A program made the translations under genes and the position numbers. From the NCBI GenBank assembly GCA_016871535.1, contig VHCZ01000018.1:1-46530 (forward strand): 46,530 nucleotides of DNA. The letters run 5' to 3'. The notes beneath the pieces were generated by a model. That model did no database searches and had not been told where the DNA came from. It saw only the letters and a program-made list of their open reading frames with translations. Below, piece by piece: positions 7,396-14,192 of the stretch. Position 1 is the first letter of the stretch; every line of letters begins with the position of its first letter. The DNA is from Verrucomicrobiota bacterium. GTDB lineage: Bacteria > Verrucomicrobiota > Verrucomicrobiia > Limisphaerales > SIBE01.

Positions 7396-8883
7396 TTACG
7401 GCTCAACGCGGACGCGCGTTCCCACCCTTACGAGTAGGGCAAGATAATCCGCATTCCAGTTCGCCAGGCGAAAGCAGCCGTGCGACTCGGTGCGGCCAAC
7501 CTGTTCCGGCCGCGGGGTGCCGTGGATTCCGTAGCCGGGGCGATTCAAGCCGATCCAGGCGGTGCCCACCGGGTTGTTCGGGCCGGGCGGGATCAAGAGA
7601 ACGCGCCCCAACCGCCGTCCTTCCTCCGACTCAGGAAAAATATCCGGATCGAAGCGATACGTCGGATAAGAAGCGACCTTCTCGACGAACAGATCTCCCT
7701 GCGGACGTTTCTCGATCCGGCGGGCAATGCTGCACGGGAAATGCCCCAGCAAAGTGTGGTCCTCGCCGAACGCCTGGAGCGTGCGGTCCGCCAGCCGAAT
7801 CCGTACCCAGGCCGCTTTGGCGGGCACGGGAGGCGGCTCGACATTCGGGATGAGGACAGGTGTGCCGGCGGCCACGTTGGTCCAGTTGATGGAGGGATTG
7901 AGCAACCGAATCTGGTTTGGATGCGCCTGGCCTTTCTCCGCGACCAATTCGAGGATGGTTTCGTAATCGAGACGAGCTTGCATCGATTTCGCCAGCCACG
8001 TTTCGCCCACAGGCTGCAACCGCGCCAGATCGTTGCTCGTCACGACATAAGTTCGTTCGGTCGGATCGCTCAGGAGAAGACGGGTTTTGGTCGGAGCATC
8101 GAGTTGGCCGGTGACCGGAAGGCGTTCGCATTCTTGAAACGCTCGCAACGCCGCGCGAGTTTGCGAGCCGACGGCGCCGTCGATGCATCCGGGCGAAATG
8201 CCGCGCCGCGCCAAGGCCAGTTGCGCTTCATACCCGCTGCGCGGAGGCCGCAAGGTGGAATTGGCCAGGCCGCGCACAAGCAGCGGACGCGGACGGAAGA
8301 CGGAGTTCGACGCGGGAGCCGTTGCGGGCGGGGGATTTGTGGGAACCAAAGGTGCAGCTTGCACAGCCGGACTTTCGGGCACGGCAGATCGGGCGTCGTT
8401 TGTTCCGATAGCTTGGTAATGGATGAGTAGGCTGGGGAGAGAATTCTCCGAAAAAGCATCGCGCACCGAACTGCTGAACCCAGCCCCTGTTCCCACTGCG
8501 ATTGAATTAGGCTTGTGGAGTTCTCCTGCTCCTAATCTTAATCCTAATCGTTCGGAGATAAGCGCTTTTCGAGTAAGAGTAAGATTAGGATTACGATTCA
8601 TGGGAAGCTGCCTGTTCCTTTCGGACCTGCACTCGGCCCATGAACCCGGTAGGGCGAGTCCTTCCTGGCGAGCCGCTCGACGTGCGTGGAACACGTCCGA
8701 CTCGGCTCGCTGGGGACAGGCTCGCCCTGGCAAGTTCATGGGAAGGCGGAAGGCGGCGTTCGGAGCCAACGCCGCAGGCTCCGAAACCAGCGAAGCGGAT
8801 TCGGCACGACAGCCGCGACCAGCGTTCAACCAAGCCCAGGCCACGGCGCAAAGGAGAAAGGCCGGCGCGCTTCGGGGTTTCAT
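7396..8883 (-). CDS. L,D-transpeptidase (YkuD) with peptidoglycan-binding domain
   Basis: A 495-residue exported cell-wall enzyme that would form 3-3 cross-links or attach proteins to peptidoglycan. It has a signal peptide (residues 1-27, ending GCRA), a low-complexity linker, a PG_binding_1 domain (near 205-265: LARRGISPGCIDGAVGSQTR), a LysM-like segment (QIRLLNPSINWTNV), and a C-terminal YkuD domain. The catalytic motif is complete: HGTPRPEQVG followed by SHGCFRLANW, with the nucleophile Cys near residue 470. The linker between about residues 50 and 128 is oddly made of two translated dispersed repeats (8648-8730 and 8530-8590) and has no relation to the enzyme; the frame stays open through both. 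The gene is divergent from the histidine kinase, with a 152-bp shared upstream region. Confidence 0.88.
   Translation of the reverse strand: MKPRSAPAFLLCAVAWAWLNAGRGCRAESASLVSEPAALAPNAAFRLPMNLPGRACPQRAESDVFHARRAARQEGLALPGSWAECRSERNRQLPMNRNPNLTLTRKALISERLGLRLGAGELHKPNSIAVGTGAGFSSSVRDAFSENSLPSLLIHYQAIGTNDARSAVPESPAVQAAPLVPTNPPPATAPASNSVFRPRPLLVRGLANSTLRPPRSGYEAQLALARRGISPGCIDGAVGSQTRAALRAFQECERLPVTGQLDAPTKTRLLLSDPTERTYVVTSNDLARLQPVGETWLAKSMQARLDYETILELVAEKGQAHPNQIRLLNPSINWTNVAAGTPVLIPNVEPPPVPAKAAWVRIRLADRTLQAFGEDHTLLGHFPCSIARRIEKRPQGDLFVEKVASYPTYRFDPDIFPESEEGRRLGRVLLIPPGPNNPVGTAWIGLNRPGYGIHGTPRPEQVGRTESHGCFRLANWNADYLALLVRVGTRVRVEP
8530..8590. repeat. TCCTAATCTTA inverted repeat inside L,D-transpeptidase gene
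   Basis: TCCTAATCTTA (8530-8540) is exactly complementary to TAAGATTAGGA (8580-8590). The flanking sequence is built of related hexamers (CCTAAT, GAGTAA). It is translated as part of the linker of the gene on the minus strand. Confidence 0.75.
8648..8730. repeat. 85-bp palindromic repeat, copy 1
   Basis: Begins GGTAGGGCGAG and ends GGCTCGCCCT, with inner GAGCCGCTCGACGTGC, ACACGTCCGACTCGGCTC. Two further copies are at 35745-35828 (opposite orientation) and 44943-45027. This copy lies in the coding region of the L,D-transpeptidase, where it encodes about 28 residues including VFHARRAAR. Confidence 0.8.
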
Positions 8884-9035
8884 TCCTGAATTCGGATTTG
8901 CCCCACGGTGGTTTTGGTGTACAAGAGCATCAGTGAATTAGTCACGAAATATCGTGTGAACCCGGGCCATTTGTCATGTCCGATCTTCTCCTGGTAAACA
9001 TTTGAATCGTTGCCCAAGACCCAAGCCGCAAACCG

Positions 9036-10778
9036 ATGCAAAACGAAGCTGAACTCCGAGGCGAGTGCGACCGTCTGGTCGAGAAAGTCACCGAACTGAC
9101 TTCGGAAGTCTCCCGCCTGAGCCAATCTCTGCAAACCGAAGTCAGCGCCCGCCGCCACGTTGAGGATCATTTCCACACTCAAGAAGGCTTGCTCGACATG
9201 ACCTCCGACGCCGTCATCGTCTGCAATCTCGATGGGCGCGTCGTTGCCTGGAACCAGGGCTCAACCCGCATCTATGGCTGGTCCTCCGAGACCGCCAACG
9301 GCAAGCTCTTATCCAAATTGTTCTATCCGCCGGAGTCGAACCATTTCTCAGCCAACCTGGCCGCAACCATCGCCAAACGGGAATACCTGGCCGAGGAAAA
9401 TCACATGACCAGCATGGGCCGGACAATCTTCGTGCAGACGCGCTGGACGCTGGGCCGCAATCTCGAAGGCAAAGACGAAATTCTCATCGTCAACACGGAC
9501 GTCACCGAGCAAAAAGAGCTGGAACGGCAATTCCTCCGCATGCAGCGCCTGGAAACCGTGGGCCTGCTCGCCAGCGGCATTGCGCACGACCTCAATAACG
9601 TTCTGGCGCCGATTCTGATGGCGTCGCAAAACCTGCTCAACGACATCAAGGACGAGGGCCAGGCCGAATTGCTGCGTTCGATCGAGGTCAGCGCCCGCCG
9701 GGGCGGCGCGTTGGTTCACCAGATCCTTTCCTACGCGCGCGGCACCGAATCGGAGCGCGCGCCGCTCGACGTCAAACAACTGCTCCACGAATTCCAGAAA
9801 GTCGCGAAGGACACGTTTCCGCGCTCGATCCAGATTGTGACGCGGTTCGGCAAAGACCTCCGCCCGGTGCTGGGCAGCAAGACACAGCTTTACCAGGCGA
9901 TCATGAACCTGTGCGTCAACGCGCGCGACGCCATGCCCAACGGCGGCATCCTCCAGATCGAAGCGGCCAATATCGTGCTCGACACGGGCTTCGTAAGCCG
10001 GCATCCCCCCGCCGCGCCCGGAGAATATGTGTCGCTGCGCATTTCGGACAATGGCGTCGGCATTCCCGAAGACGTGATCGAGCGGATTTTCGATCCGTTC
10101 TTCACCACGAAAGAAGCCGGCAAAGGCACGGGGCTGGGCTTGTCCACAGTCCTGGGCATCGTGAAGCGCCACGGCGGTTTCCTGGACGTGAGCAGCAAGC
10201 TGGGCAAAGGCAGCCGATTCACGATTTATCTTCCCACCATCGAGACCGCCTCGCCGGCCGCGGCGCCCGAGCCTTCGCTCATCCTGCCCTCCGGCAACGG
10301 CCGCGTCGTGCTCGTGGTCGATGACGAACGCGTCATCCGCGACATCACGGCTTCGACGCTGAAGAAGAATGGTTATCAGGTTCTGACGGCGTGCGACGGC
10401 ACCGAAGGTTTCGCGCTCTTCACCCAGCATCGGAATGAGATTTCCGTGATCGTCACCGACATGTCGATGCCTTACATGGACGGCGCGAAAATGATCCGGG
10501 CCCTGTTCCAGATCGACTCGAAAGTGAAGATCGTCGCGGTGAGCGGACTGAACGAAGAGGTGAATCTGCCGGAAATGTTGAAGAAGAAAATCCCGTTCCT
10601 CAAGAAGCCTTTCGCCTTGGAGAAACTGCTCGAGACCCTTGCGGAAGTCATCGAGTCCGCGCCCGTCAAGGAAGCCCCGGCTCGTCCTCCGTCGCGCCTC
10701 CAGGATGCAAAGCTCGCACCATCCCCGCCCTTGACCCCGCCCGACCTCAAACTTCACGACGGACCATTCGAGGTTTGA
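9036..10778 (+). CDS. PAS hybrid histidine kinase
   Basis: A 580-residue cytosolic hybrid sensor kinase without membrane segments. In order: a coiled coil (residues 5-45); a PAS domain (about 50-165, with VICNLDGRVVAWN-like core); a HisKA dimerisation domain with the phospho-accepting His184 in GIAHDLNNVLAP; a HATPase_c domain with N box NLCVNARDAM (291-300), DNGVGIP (338-344), FDPFFTTK and GTGLGLS (364-370); and a C-terminal receiver with acidic D429/D430, phospho-acceptor D475 (VTDMSMPYMDG) and the conserved lysine in FLKKPF. All catalytic residues are present. No separate response-regulator gene is adjacent, so its output partner is unknown; the HD-GYP regulator 10 kb away is one candidate only by proximity. 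The start ATG lacks a clear ribosome-binding site. Confidence 0.92.
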   Translation: MQNEAELRGECDRLVEKVTELTSEVSRLSQSLQTEVSARRHVEDHFHTQEGLLDMTSDAVIVCNLDGRVVAWNQGSTRIYGWSSETANGKLLSKLFYPPESNHFSANLAATIAKREYLAEENHMTSMGRTIFVQTRWTLGRNLEGKDEILIVNTDVTEQKELERQFLRMQRLETVGLLASGIAHDLNNVLAPILMASQNLLNDIKDEGQAELLRSIEVSARRGGALVHQILSYARGTESERAPLDVKQLLHEFQKVAKDTFPRSIQIVTRFGKDLRPVLGSKTQLYQAIMNLCVNARDAMPNGGILQIEAANIVLDTGFVSRHPPAAPGEYVSLRISDNGVGIPEDVIERIFDPFFTTKEAGKGTGLGLSTVLGIVKRHGGFLDVSSKLGKGSRFTIYLPTIETASPAAAPEPSLILPSGNGRVVLVVDDERVIRDITASTLKKNGYQVLTACDGTEGFALFTQHRNEISVIVTDMSMPYMDGAKMIRALFQIDSKVKIVAVSGLNEEVNLPEMLKKKIPFLKKPFALEKLLETLAEVIESAPVKEAPARPPSRLQDAKLAPSPPLTPPDLKLHDGPFEV

Positions 10779-11021
10779 GAGGGTCGTGCTGATTGCGATC
10801 GGAGAGCTTCCACGGTCTCCAAGGCGTGCCTATGACCCTTGGCCCATCGCCGGTAGGGCGGTGCTCTGCGCCGCCATAGCGACAAGAGAAAACAATGCGA
10901 GCACGATGCGTAGCGGCTCTCATCTTATGGATTCAGCTGATGTCAGCATTGCGGGGTTGCGGCCCCTGAAAAACCAAAAAGTCTGTAATCGTCGCCGGGT
11001 TTCTACGTGAAGAAGGGTACC

Positions 11022-11243
11022 ATGAGACCTGCAAATGAACCCCTTCCACGACGCCAGTGCTCCAAGTGTGGCGCCGTGCTGACTCTGAAAACGTTGCGCG
11101 GGCTTTGCCCGTCCTGCCTGGCGCTGGTCGCCTTGGACCTGGACACCAGTGAGACCGTCGCGAATTCGTCCGCTGGACCCGACGAAGCCCGGGAGTCCCT
11201 TTCTTCCTCGGTGCGTTATTTCGGGGACGAATCTCGTGGGTGA
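11022..11243 (+). pseudogene. N-terminal stub of a zinc-ribbon Ser/Thr kinase
   Basis: A 73-residue frame with a zinc ribbon (CSKCGAVLTLKTLRGLCPSC, two CxxC pairs) followed by a linker and VRYFGD before it ends at ESRG. In verrucomicrobial PknB-type kinases the same layout leads from the zinc ribbon to 'RYFGDYELLEEIARGGMG', the start of the kinase domain. Here the frame stops exactly where that domain should begin, so I read it as a truncated remnant. It could be a free zinc-ribbon protein, but the RYFGD match argues against that. An in-frame GTG at 11007 is also possible. Confidence 0.6.
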
Positions 11244-11420
11244 TTCCCGCGAGGCAAAGATGAGCCTCGCGTTCATTTTTGCCACCATTGCCTTTTATGT
11301 GCCTGTGGCTAGCGGTTGATGGACGACTTCCACGAACGGCCGCTGCCGGAGGTGTCGCCGCGCGATCGCATTTCAAACTCGCGCGGTACACGTCCGCGCA
11401 AGACGCGCAAGAATGGCCAG

Positions 11421-11448
11421 TTGACGGGAGAGCCCAAGACTTTATGCT
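11421..11448 (+). promoter_or_regulatory. Candidate promoter of toxin-antitoxin pair
   Basis: TTGACG (11421-11426), a 16-bp spacer, then TATGCT (11443-11448) resembles a sigma-70 promoter. The antitoxin ATG follows only 6 bp after the -10 box, so the mRNA would be leaderless or nearly so. Confidence 0.4.
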
Positions 11449-11454
11449 GTCGAT

Positions 11455-11715
11455 ATGAAAACGCTATCCGTAACTGAGGGGCGGCAGAACCTGGGCGCAT
11501 GGCTGAAACGCGCGCTGCAGGGTGAAGACGTTGGTTTCCTGGTGGAGGGCAGGGTCGTGGCGTTGCGGCCGGTCCAGGTCCACTCCGAAGATTACGTGCT
11601 GCAAGAGTACGGCGTGGCCGAGAAACAGGCCGAACGCGCGTATCGGCGGGTTAAGGCCGACGTGCACGCGGCCCGACGCGCCGGTGAATCCAAGCCGTTC
11701 ACGGGCAAAGTGTGA
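11455..11715 (+). CDS. Antitoxin, Phd/YefM-like
   Basis: An 86-residue protein whose N-terminal half (VTEGRQNLGAWLKRALQGED, then VGFLVEGRVVALRPV) has the helix-strand pattern of Phd/YefM antitoxins, which bind their own promoter DNA and wrap the toxin with a C-terminal tail. The C-terminal half is charged and probably disordered until toxin binding. Its stop overlaps the start of the following toxin gene by 4 bp (GTGA), the usual tight coupling of such pairs. A sigma-70-like promoter sits directly upstream, where autorepression would be expected. Length is typical. Confidence 0.78.
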   Translation: MKTLSVTEGRQNLGAWLKRALQGEDVGFLVEGRVVALRPVQVHSEDYVLQEYGVAEKQAERAYRRVKADVHAARRAGESKPFTGKV

Positions 11716-11987
11716 GGATCGAACTCCATCCGCGCTTACAGCGGCGGATCGGGAAGATGAGCGCGGCCGATCTGGAACAGATTGCGGAATCGTTGCGCCC
11801 GCTGGCCGGCGGGTTCGGAAATCCGCACCGGCATTCCGGTCTGGGCATCCGGCGCTTGCGCAAAGACCTGTTTGAGTGCCGCGCCGGGCTGCAATTTCGG
11901 ATCGTGTTTTTGGCCGAGAAAGGATTGCTGACTGCCTACGACGTGATGACGCACGACGAACTCAAAGCCTGGCTACGGAGTTTCTGA
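11712..11987 (+). CDS. RelE/ParE-like toxin
   Basis: A 91-residue basic protein starting at GTG 11712. The order of elements (IELHPRLQRRI, a helix, then RRLRKDLFECRAGLQFRIVF, then a strand and final helix ending AWLRSF) fits the RelE/ParE fold. The central 'R-K/L-x-Y/F-R-I-x-F' pattern is typical of that family, which either cleaves mRNA on the ribosome or poisons gyrase; the target cannot be told. It overlaps the antitoxin gene by 4 bp. Both frames are intact, so the pair may be functional. Confidence 0.78.
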   Translation: MRIELHPRLQRRIGKMSAADLEQIAESLRPLAGGFGNPHRHSGLGIRRLRKDLFECRAGLQFRIVFLAEKGLLTAYDVMTHDELKAWLRSF

Positions 11988-12060
11988 TCGGGCGCTCCAC
12001 AGGTTGGTGCTGTCGTGCCGCGCTCCGTGTCACTGTCATTCCCAGAGCGGCCCGGGGCGA

Positions 12061-12208
12061 AACCAAACGGTGCGCCTGTACGCCAACTGACGGTTGTCGG
12101 CGGGACACCGAAATACCTGAAAACGGGGCGAAGCGTCCGCGCCGGGTTGCGAAGTTTTCGGCCTCCCGCCGAAAACCTTTGCGCGGCGTGTAACCGCACC
12201 ATTTGGTT
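12061..12208. repeat. Inverted-repeat element next to a gene with no start
   Basis: AACCAAACGGTGCGCCTGTA (from 12061, continuing to 12084) pairs imperfectly with the arm at 12185-12208 that ends CCGCACCATTTGGTT. A smaller inverted pair around CGGCGGGA and TCCCGCCG lies inside. The membrane-protein frame that follows opens within this element without a start codon. Confidence 0.65.
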
Positions 12209-12438
12209 CTGACTGCAACCCTGCCAAACCAGCCGGCGGGAGGCCGGCGGGAGCGACCGAGACGGGGTCCGATCCCCATCTTCGACTGAATCCTTCGGCT
12301 TGGTCGCCCCGACAACCCATCCACTATCACAGCGGGGCGTTTCTGGCGGCGAATATTCTCGTTCTGCTCATTTTCCTGGCCATCGCGCATTTCACGGTTC
12401 CGTTTTGGCGGGAATACCTGAACAATCCCTATGAAGAA

Positions 12439-13086
12439 TTGGGAGCGCGAATCGTTTTCATCTGGATCGCCTTTCACGTTGCGATCGCTTCGTGGATCTA
12501 TGCGCGACGGAAGGTGGCCAAAGTGTCCGGGCCCGTGTTGATGTTCTTCGCGGTCTTGTTCGTTGGAGCGGGGTGCCTGATCTGGGAGGTGACACCGCCC
12601 AAGGGATTTGTCCTGTTCGCGGCACTGGTTGGCTTGCTGGATGGGTTCGTCCTCGTGAAGACCGTCAAAATCCGGGCGGCGGAACCGGCGGAGAAATTGC
12701 CGCCGCTCCGCCTGGGAGAATTCTTGCAGTGGGACGCCAAGGCCTTGAAGTGGACCTCGTCGGCGGTGGTGACCGGCTGGTTGATGCTGGTCTGGTTGAT
12801 CTGGCGCCTGAATTACGACTGGGTTCCTGCCTTTGCGATCTTTAGCGTGCAAAGCGCGCTTTTCCCTCCGGTGATCGTTGCCCTTCGCGCCACGACCGGC
12901 AAGAGGCAGGAGTTCTTTTGGGTGCTGCTCTTTTTTCCGGCACTTTCGAGCATTTGTCCGTTCCTGGCATATTTGATCGGGGCTGGTTTCGATATGGCGG
13001 CCAACATGCTTGCGGGCACCCTCGCCGGCATCGCTGCTGGCTGCCTGCTGATTCACTTCGGCAAAATTCATCCCAAGGCTCGGTGA
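12439..13086 (+). CDS. Polytopic membrane protein, possibly 5'-truncated
   Basis: A hydrophobic protein of unknown function with about six predicted membrane segments (for example VAIASWIYA, GPVLMFFAVLFVGAGCLIW, FVLFAALVGLLDGFVLV, and a pair near the C-terminus). The first legal start is TTG 12439. The frame is open back to 12121, and the 13 or so codons before the TTG and further back to about 12322 encode a convincing first membrane helix (FLAANILVLLIFLAIAHF), yet there is no ATG, GTG or TTG there. The gene therefore either uses a rare start codon or lost its 5' end when the repeat at 12061-12208 arrived. No homologous family was recognised. Confidence 0.55.
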   Translation: MGARIVFIWIAFHVAIASWIYARRKVAKVSGPVLMFFAVLFVGAGCLIWEVTPPKGFVLFAALVGLLDGFVLVKTVKIRAAEPAEKLPPLRLGEFLQWDAKALKWTSSAVVTGWLMLVWLIWRLNYDWVPAFAIFSVQSALFPPVIVALRATTGKRQEFFWVLLFFPALSSICPFLAYLIGAGFDMAANMLAGTLAGIAAGCLLIHFGKIHPKAR

Positions 13087-13314
13087 CATGCTCGCACTCA
13101 AACATTGGAGCAACCGAGCACGGATAGGTCCGCAGGACTATCCGCGCGCTTTGGCCGCTGCGTTTCGACCGTGCGACAGAGCAGCGCTGAAGCGCACGCA
13201 GTCCAAGCGCTGCCGCGACAGCCCGGCTCTTCCACCTGACGGACGGATTGAAATTGAGGACCGCGATACACACCCTGGGGCTTCGCCCCAACCCGCGTTC
13301 CAAACGCGCAACGC
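13087..13314. repeat. Spacer with dispersed-repeat motifs
   Basis: The 228 bp before the sigma factor contains a short palindrome GGATAGGTCC/GGACTATCC type at 13122-13143 and an AGCGCT-rich inverted segment around 13185-13225 (AGCGCTGAAGCGCACGCAG). I see no gene. It resembles other dispersed repeats here but no second copy was found in the window. Confidence 0.4.
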
Positions 13315-14100
13315 ATGAACTCGGATACGAATCTTGCTTCGGAGCATTCGCCAGCGCGATCTAATTTCGCCACCGGCATGCGTCAGGCCGCGCAGTTTGC
13401 GCCCACGCACTGGAGTGTGGTGTTGACGGCGGCGGGCAGCGATTCGCCGGAGGCCGCGGAAGCCTTGGCCCGGCTTTGCCAGGATTACTGGTACCCGCTC
13501 TACGCGTTCGTACGGCGGAAAGGATTCGCACCCCATGAAGCCCAGGATTTGACCCAGGATTTTTTCGCGCGGCTCTTGGAAAAGAGCGTGCTCAAAGCCG
13601 CGGACCCGGCCAGGGGAAAATTCCGGTCATTCCTGCTCCGCTCGTTGCAGAATTTCTTAAACAACGAATGGGATCGGCAACGAGCCGAGAAGCGCGGCGG
13701 CAAAGCGTTTACGTTCTCCCTTGATGACACGACGGCTGAAGACCGCTATCGATTGGCGCCCGCGCATGATTTGACACCGGAGAAAATTTTCGAGCGGCGC
13801 TGGGCGCTAACGCTCTTGGAGAAAGTGCATGCCCAGTTAAAGGCCGAATGCCAGGACGAAGGCAAAGGCGCGCAGTTCGAAGTGTTGCAGGTTTATTTAT
13901 CCGGCGAACCCAAAGCCGGGAAATATGACGAATCCGCCGCGCGCCTGGGTCTGAGTGAGGGAACGGTGCGCGTGGCCGTGCATCGGCTGCGAAAGCGGCT
14001 GGGACAGTTGCTGAGAATTGAAGTTGGCCGGACCGTCGCCGATCCCAGAGACATCGATGAGGAAATCAGCAATCTGCTGATGGCGCTTGGTCAAACCTGA
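13315..14100 (+). CDS. ECF-type RNA polymerase sigma factor
   Basis: A 261-residue sigma factor. Region 2 is clear (YWYPLYAFVRRKGFAPHEAQ, then DLTQDFFARLLEK, the -10 recognition helix). Region 4 is the helix-turn-helix YDESAARLGLSEGTVRVAVH followed by RLRKRLGQLL. A long linker and extra C-terminal tail (DPRDIDEEISNLLMALG) make it longer than ordinary ECF factors, as in a subgroup common in planctomycetes and verrucomicrobia that is usually encoded just upstream of a zinc-ribbon Ser/Thr kinase. Here no kinase follows; only a kinase N-terminal stub exists about 2.1 kb upstream. No anti-sigma factor is adjacent. What it regulates is unknown. Confidence 0.88.
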   Translation: MNSDTNLASEHSPARSNFATGMRQAAQFAPTHWSVVLTAAGSDSPEAAEALARLCQDYWYPLYAFVRRKGFAPHEAQDLTQDFFARLLEKSVLKAADPARGKFRSFLLRSLQNFLNNEWDRQRAEKRGGKAFTFSLDDTTAEDRYRLAPAHDLTPEKIFERRWALTLLEKVHAQLKAECQDEGKGAQFEVLQVYLSGEPKAGKYDESAARLGLSEGTVRVAVHRLRKRLGQLLRIEVGRTVADPRDIDEEISNLLMALGQT

Positions 14101-14192
14101 TGCCTGCCGCGTTTGAAACCGGAGACCTGGCTTGTTGCGGGACTAGCTCAGCAGGCTGAAGACCGTGCGGCGAGCCGCAGTGCTTGACTCCG

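Noticed and set aside
10786-11010. Small plus-strand frame after the histidine kinase
   Set aside because: No motif, and part of it (GGTAGGGCGGTGCT) is a dispersed repeat also found near 45.1 kb.
11962-13113. 383-codon minus-strand frame
   Set aside because: Highly charged antisense of the membrane gene; the plus strand gives clean hydrophobic helices.
14137-14180. tRNA-like phrase GGGACTAGCTCAGCAGG
   Set aside because: It resembles a D-arm, but no anticodon stem, T-arm or acceptor stem can be formed around it.
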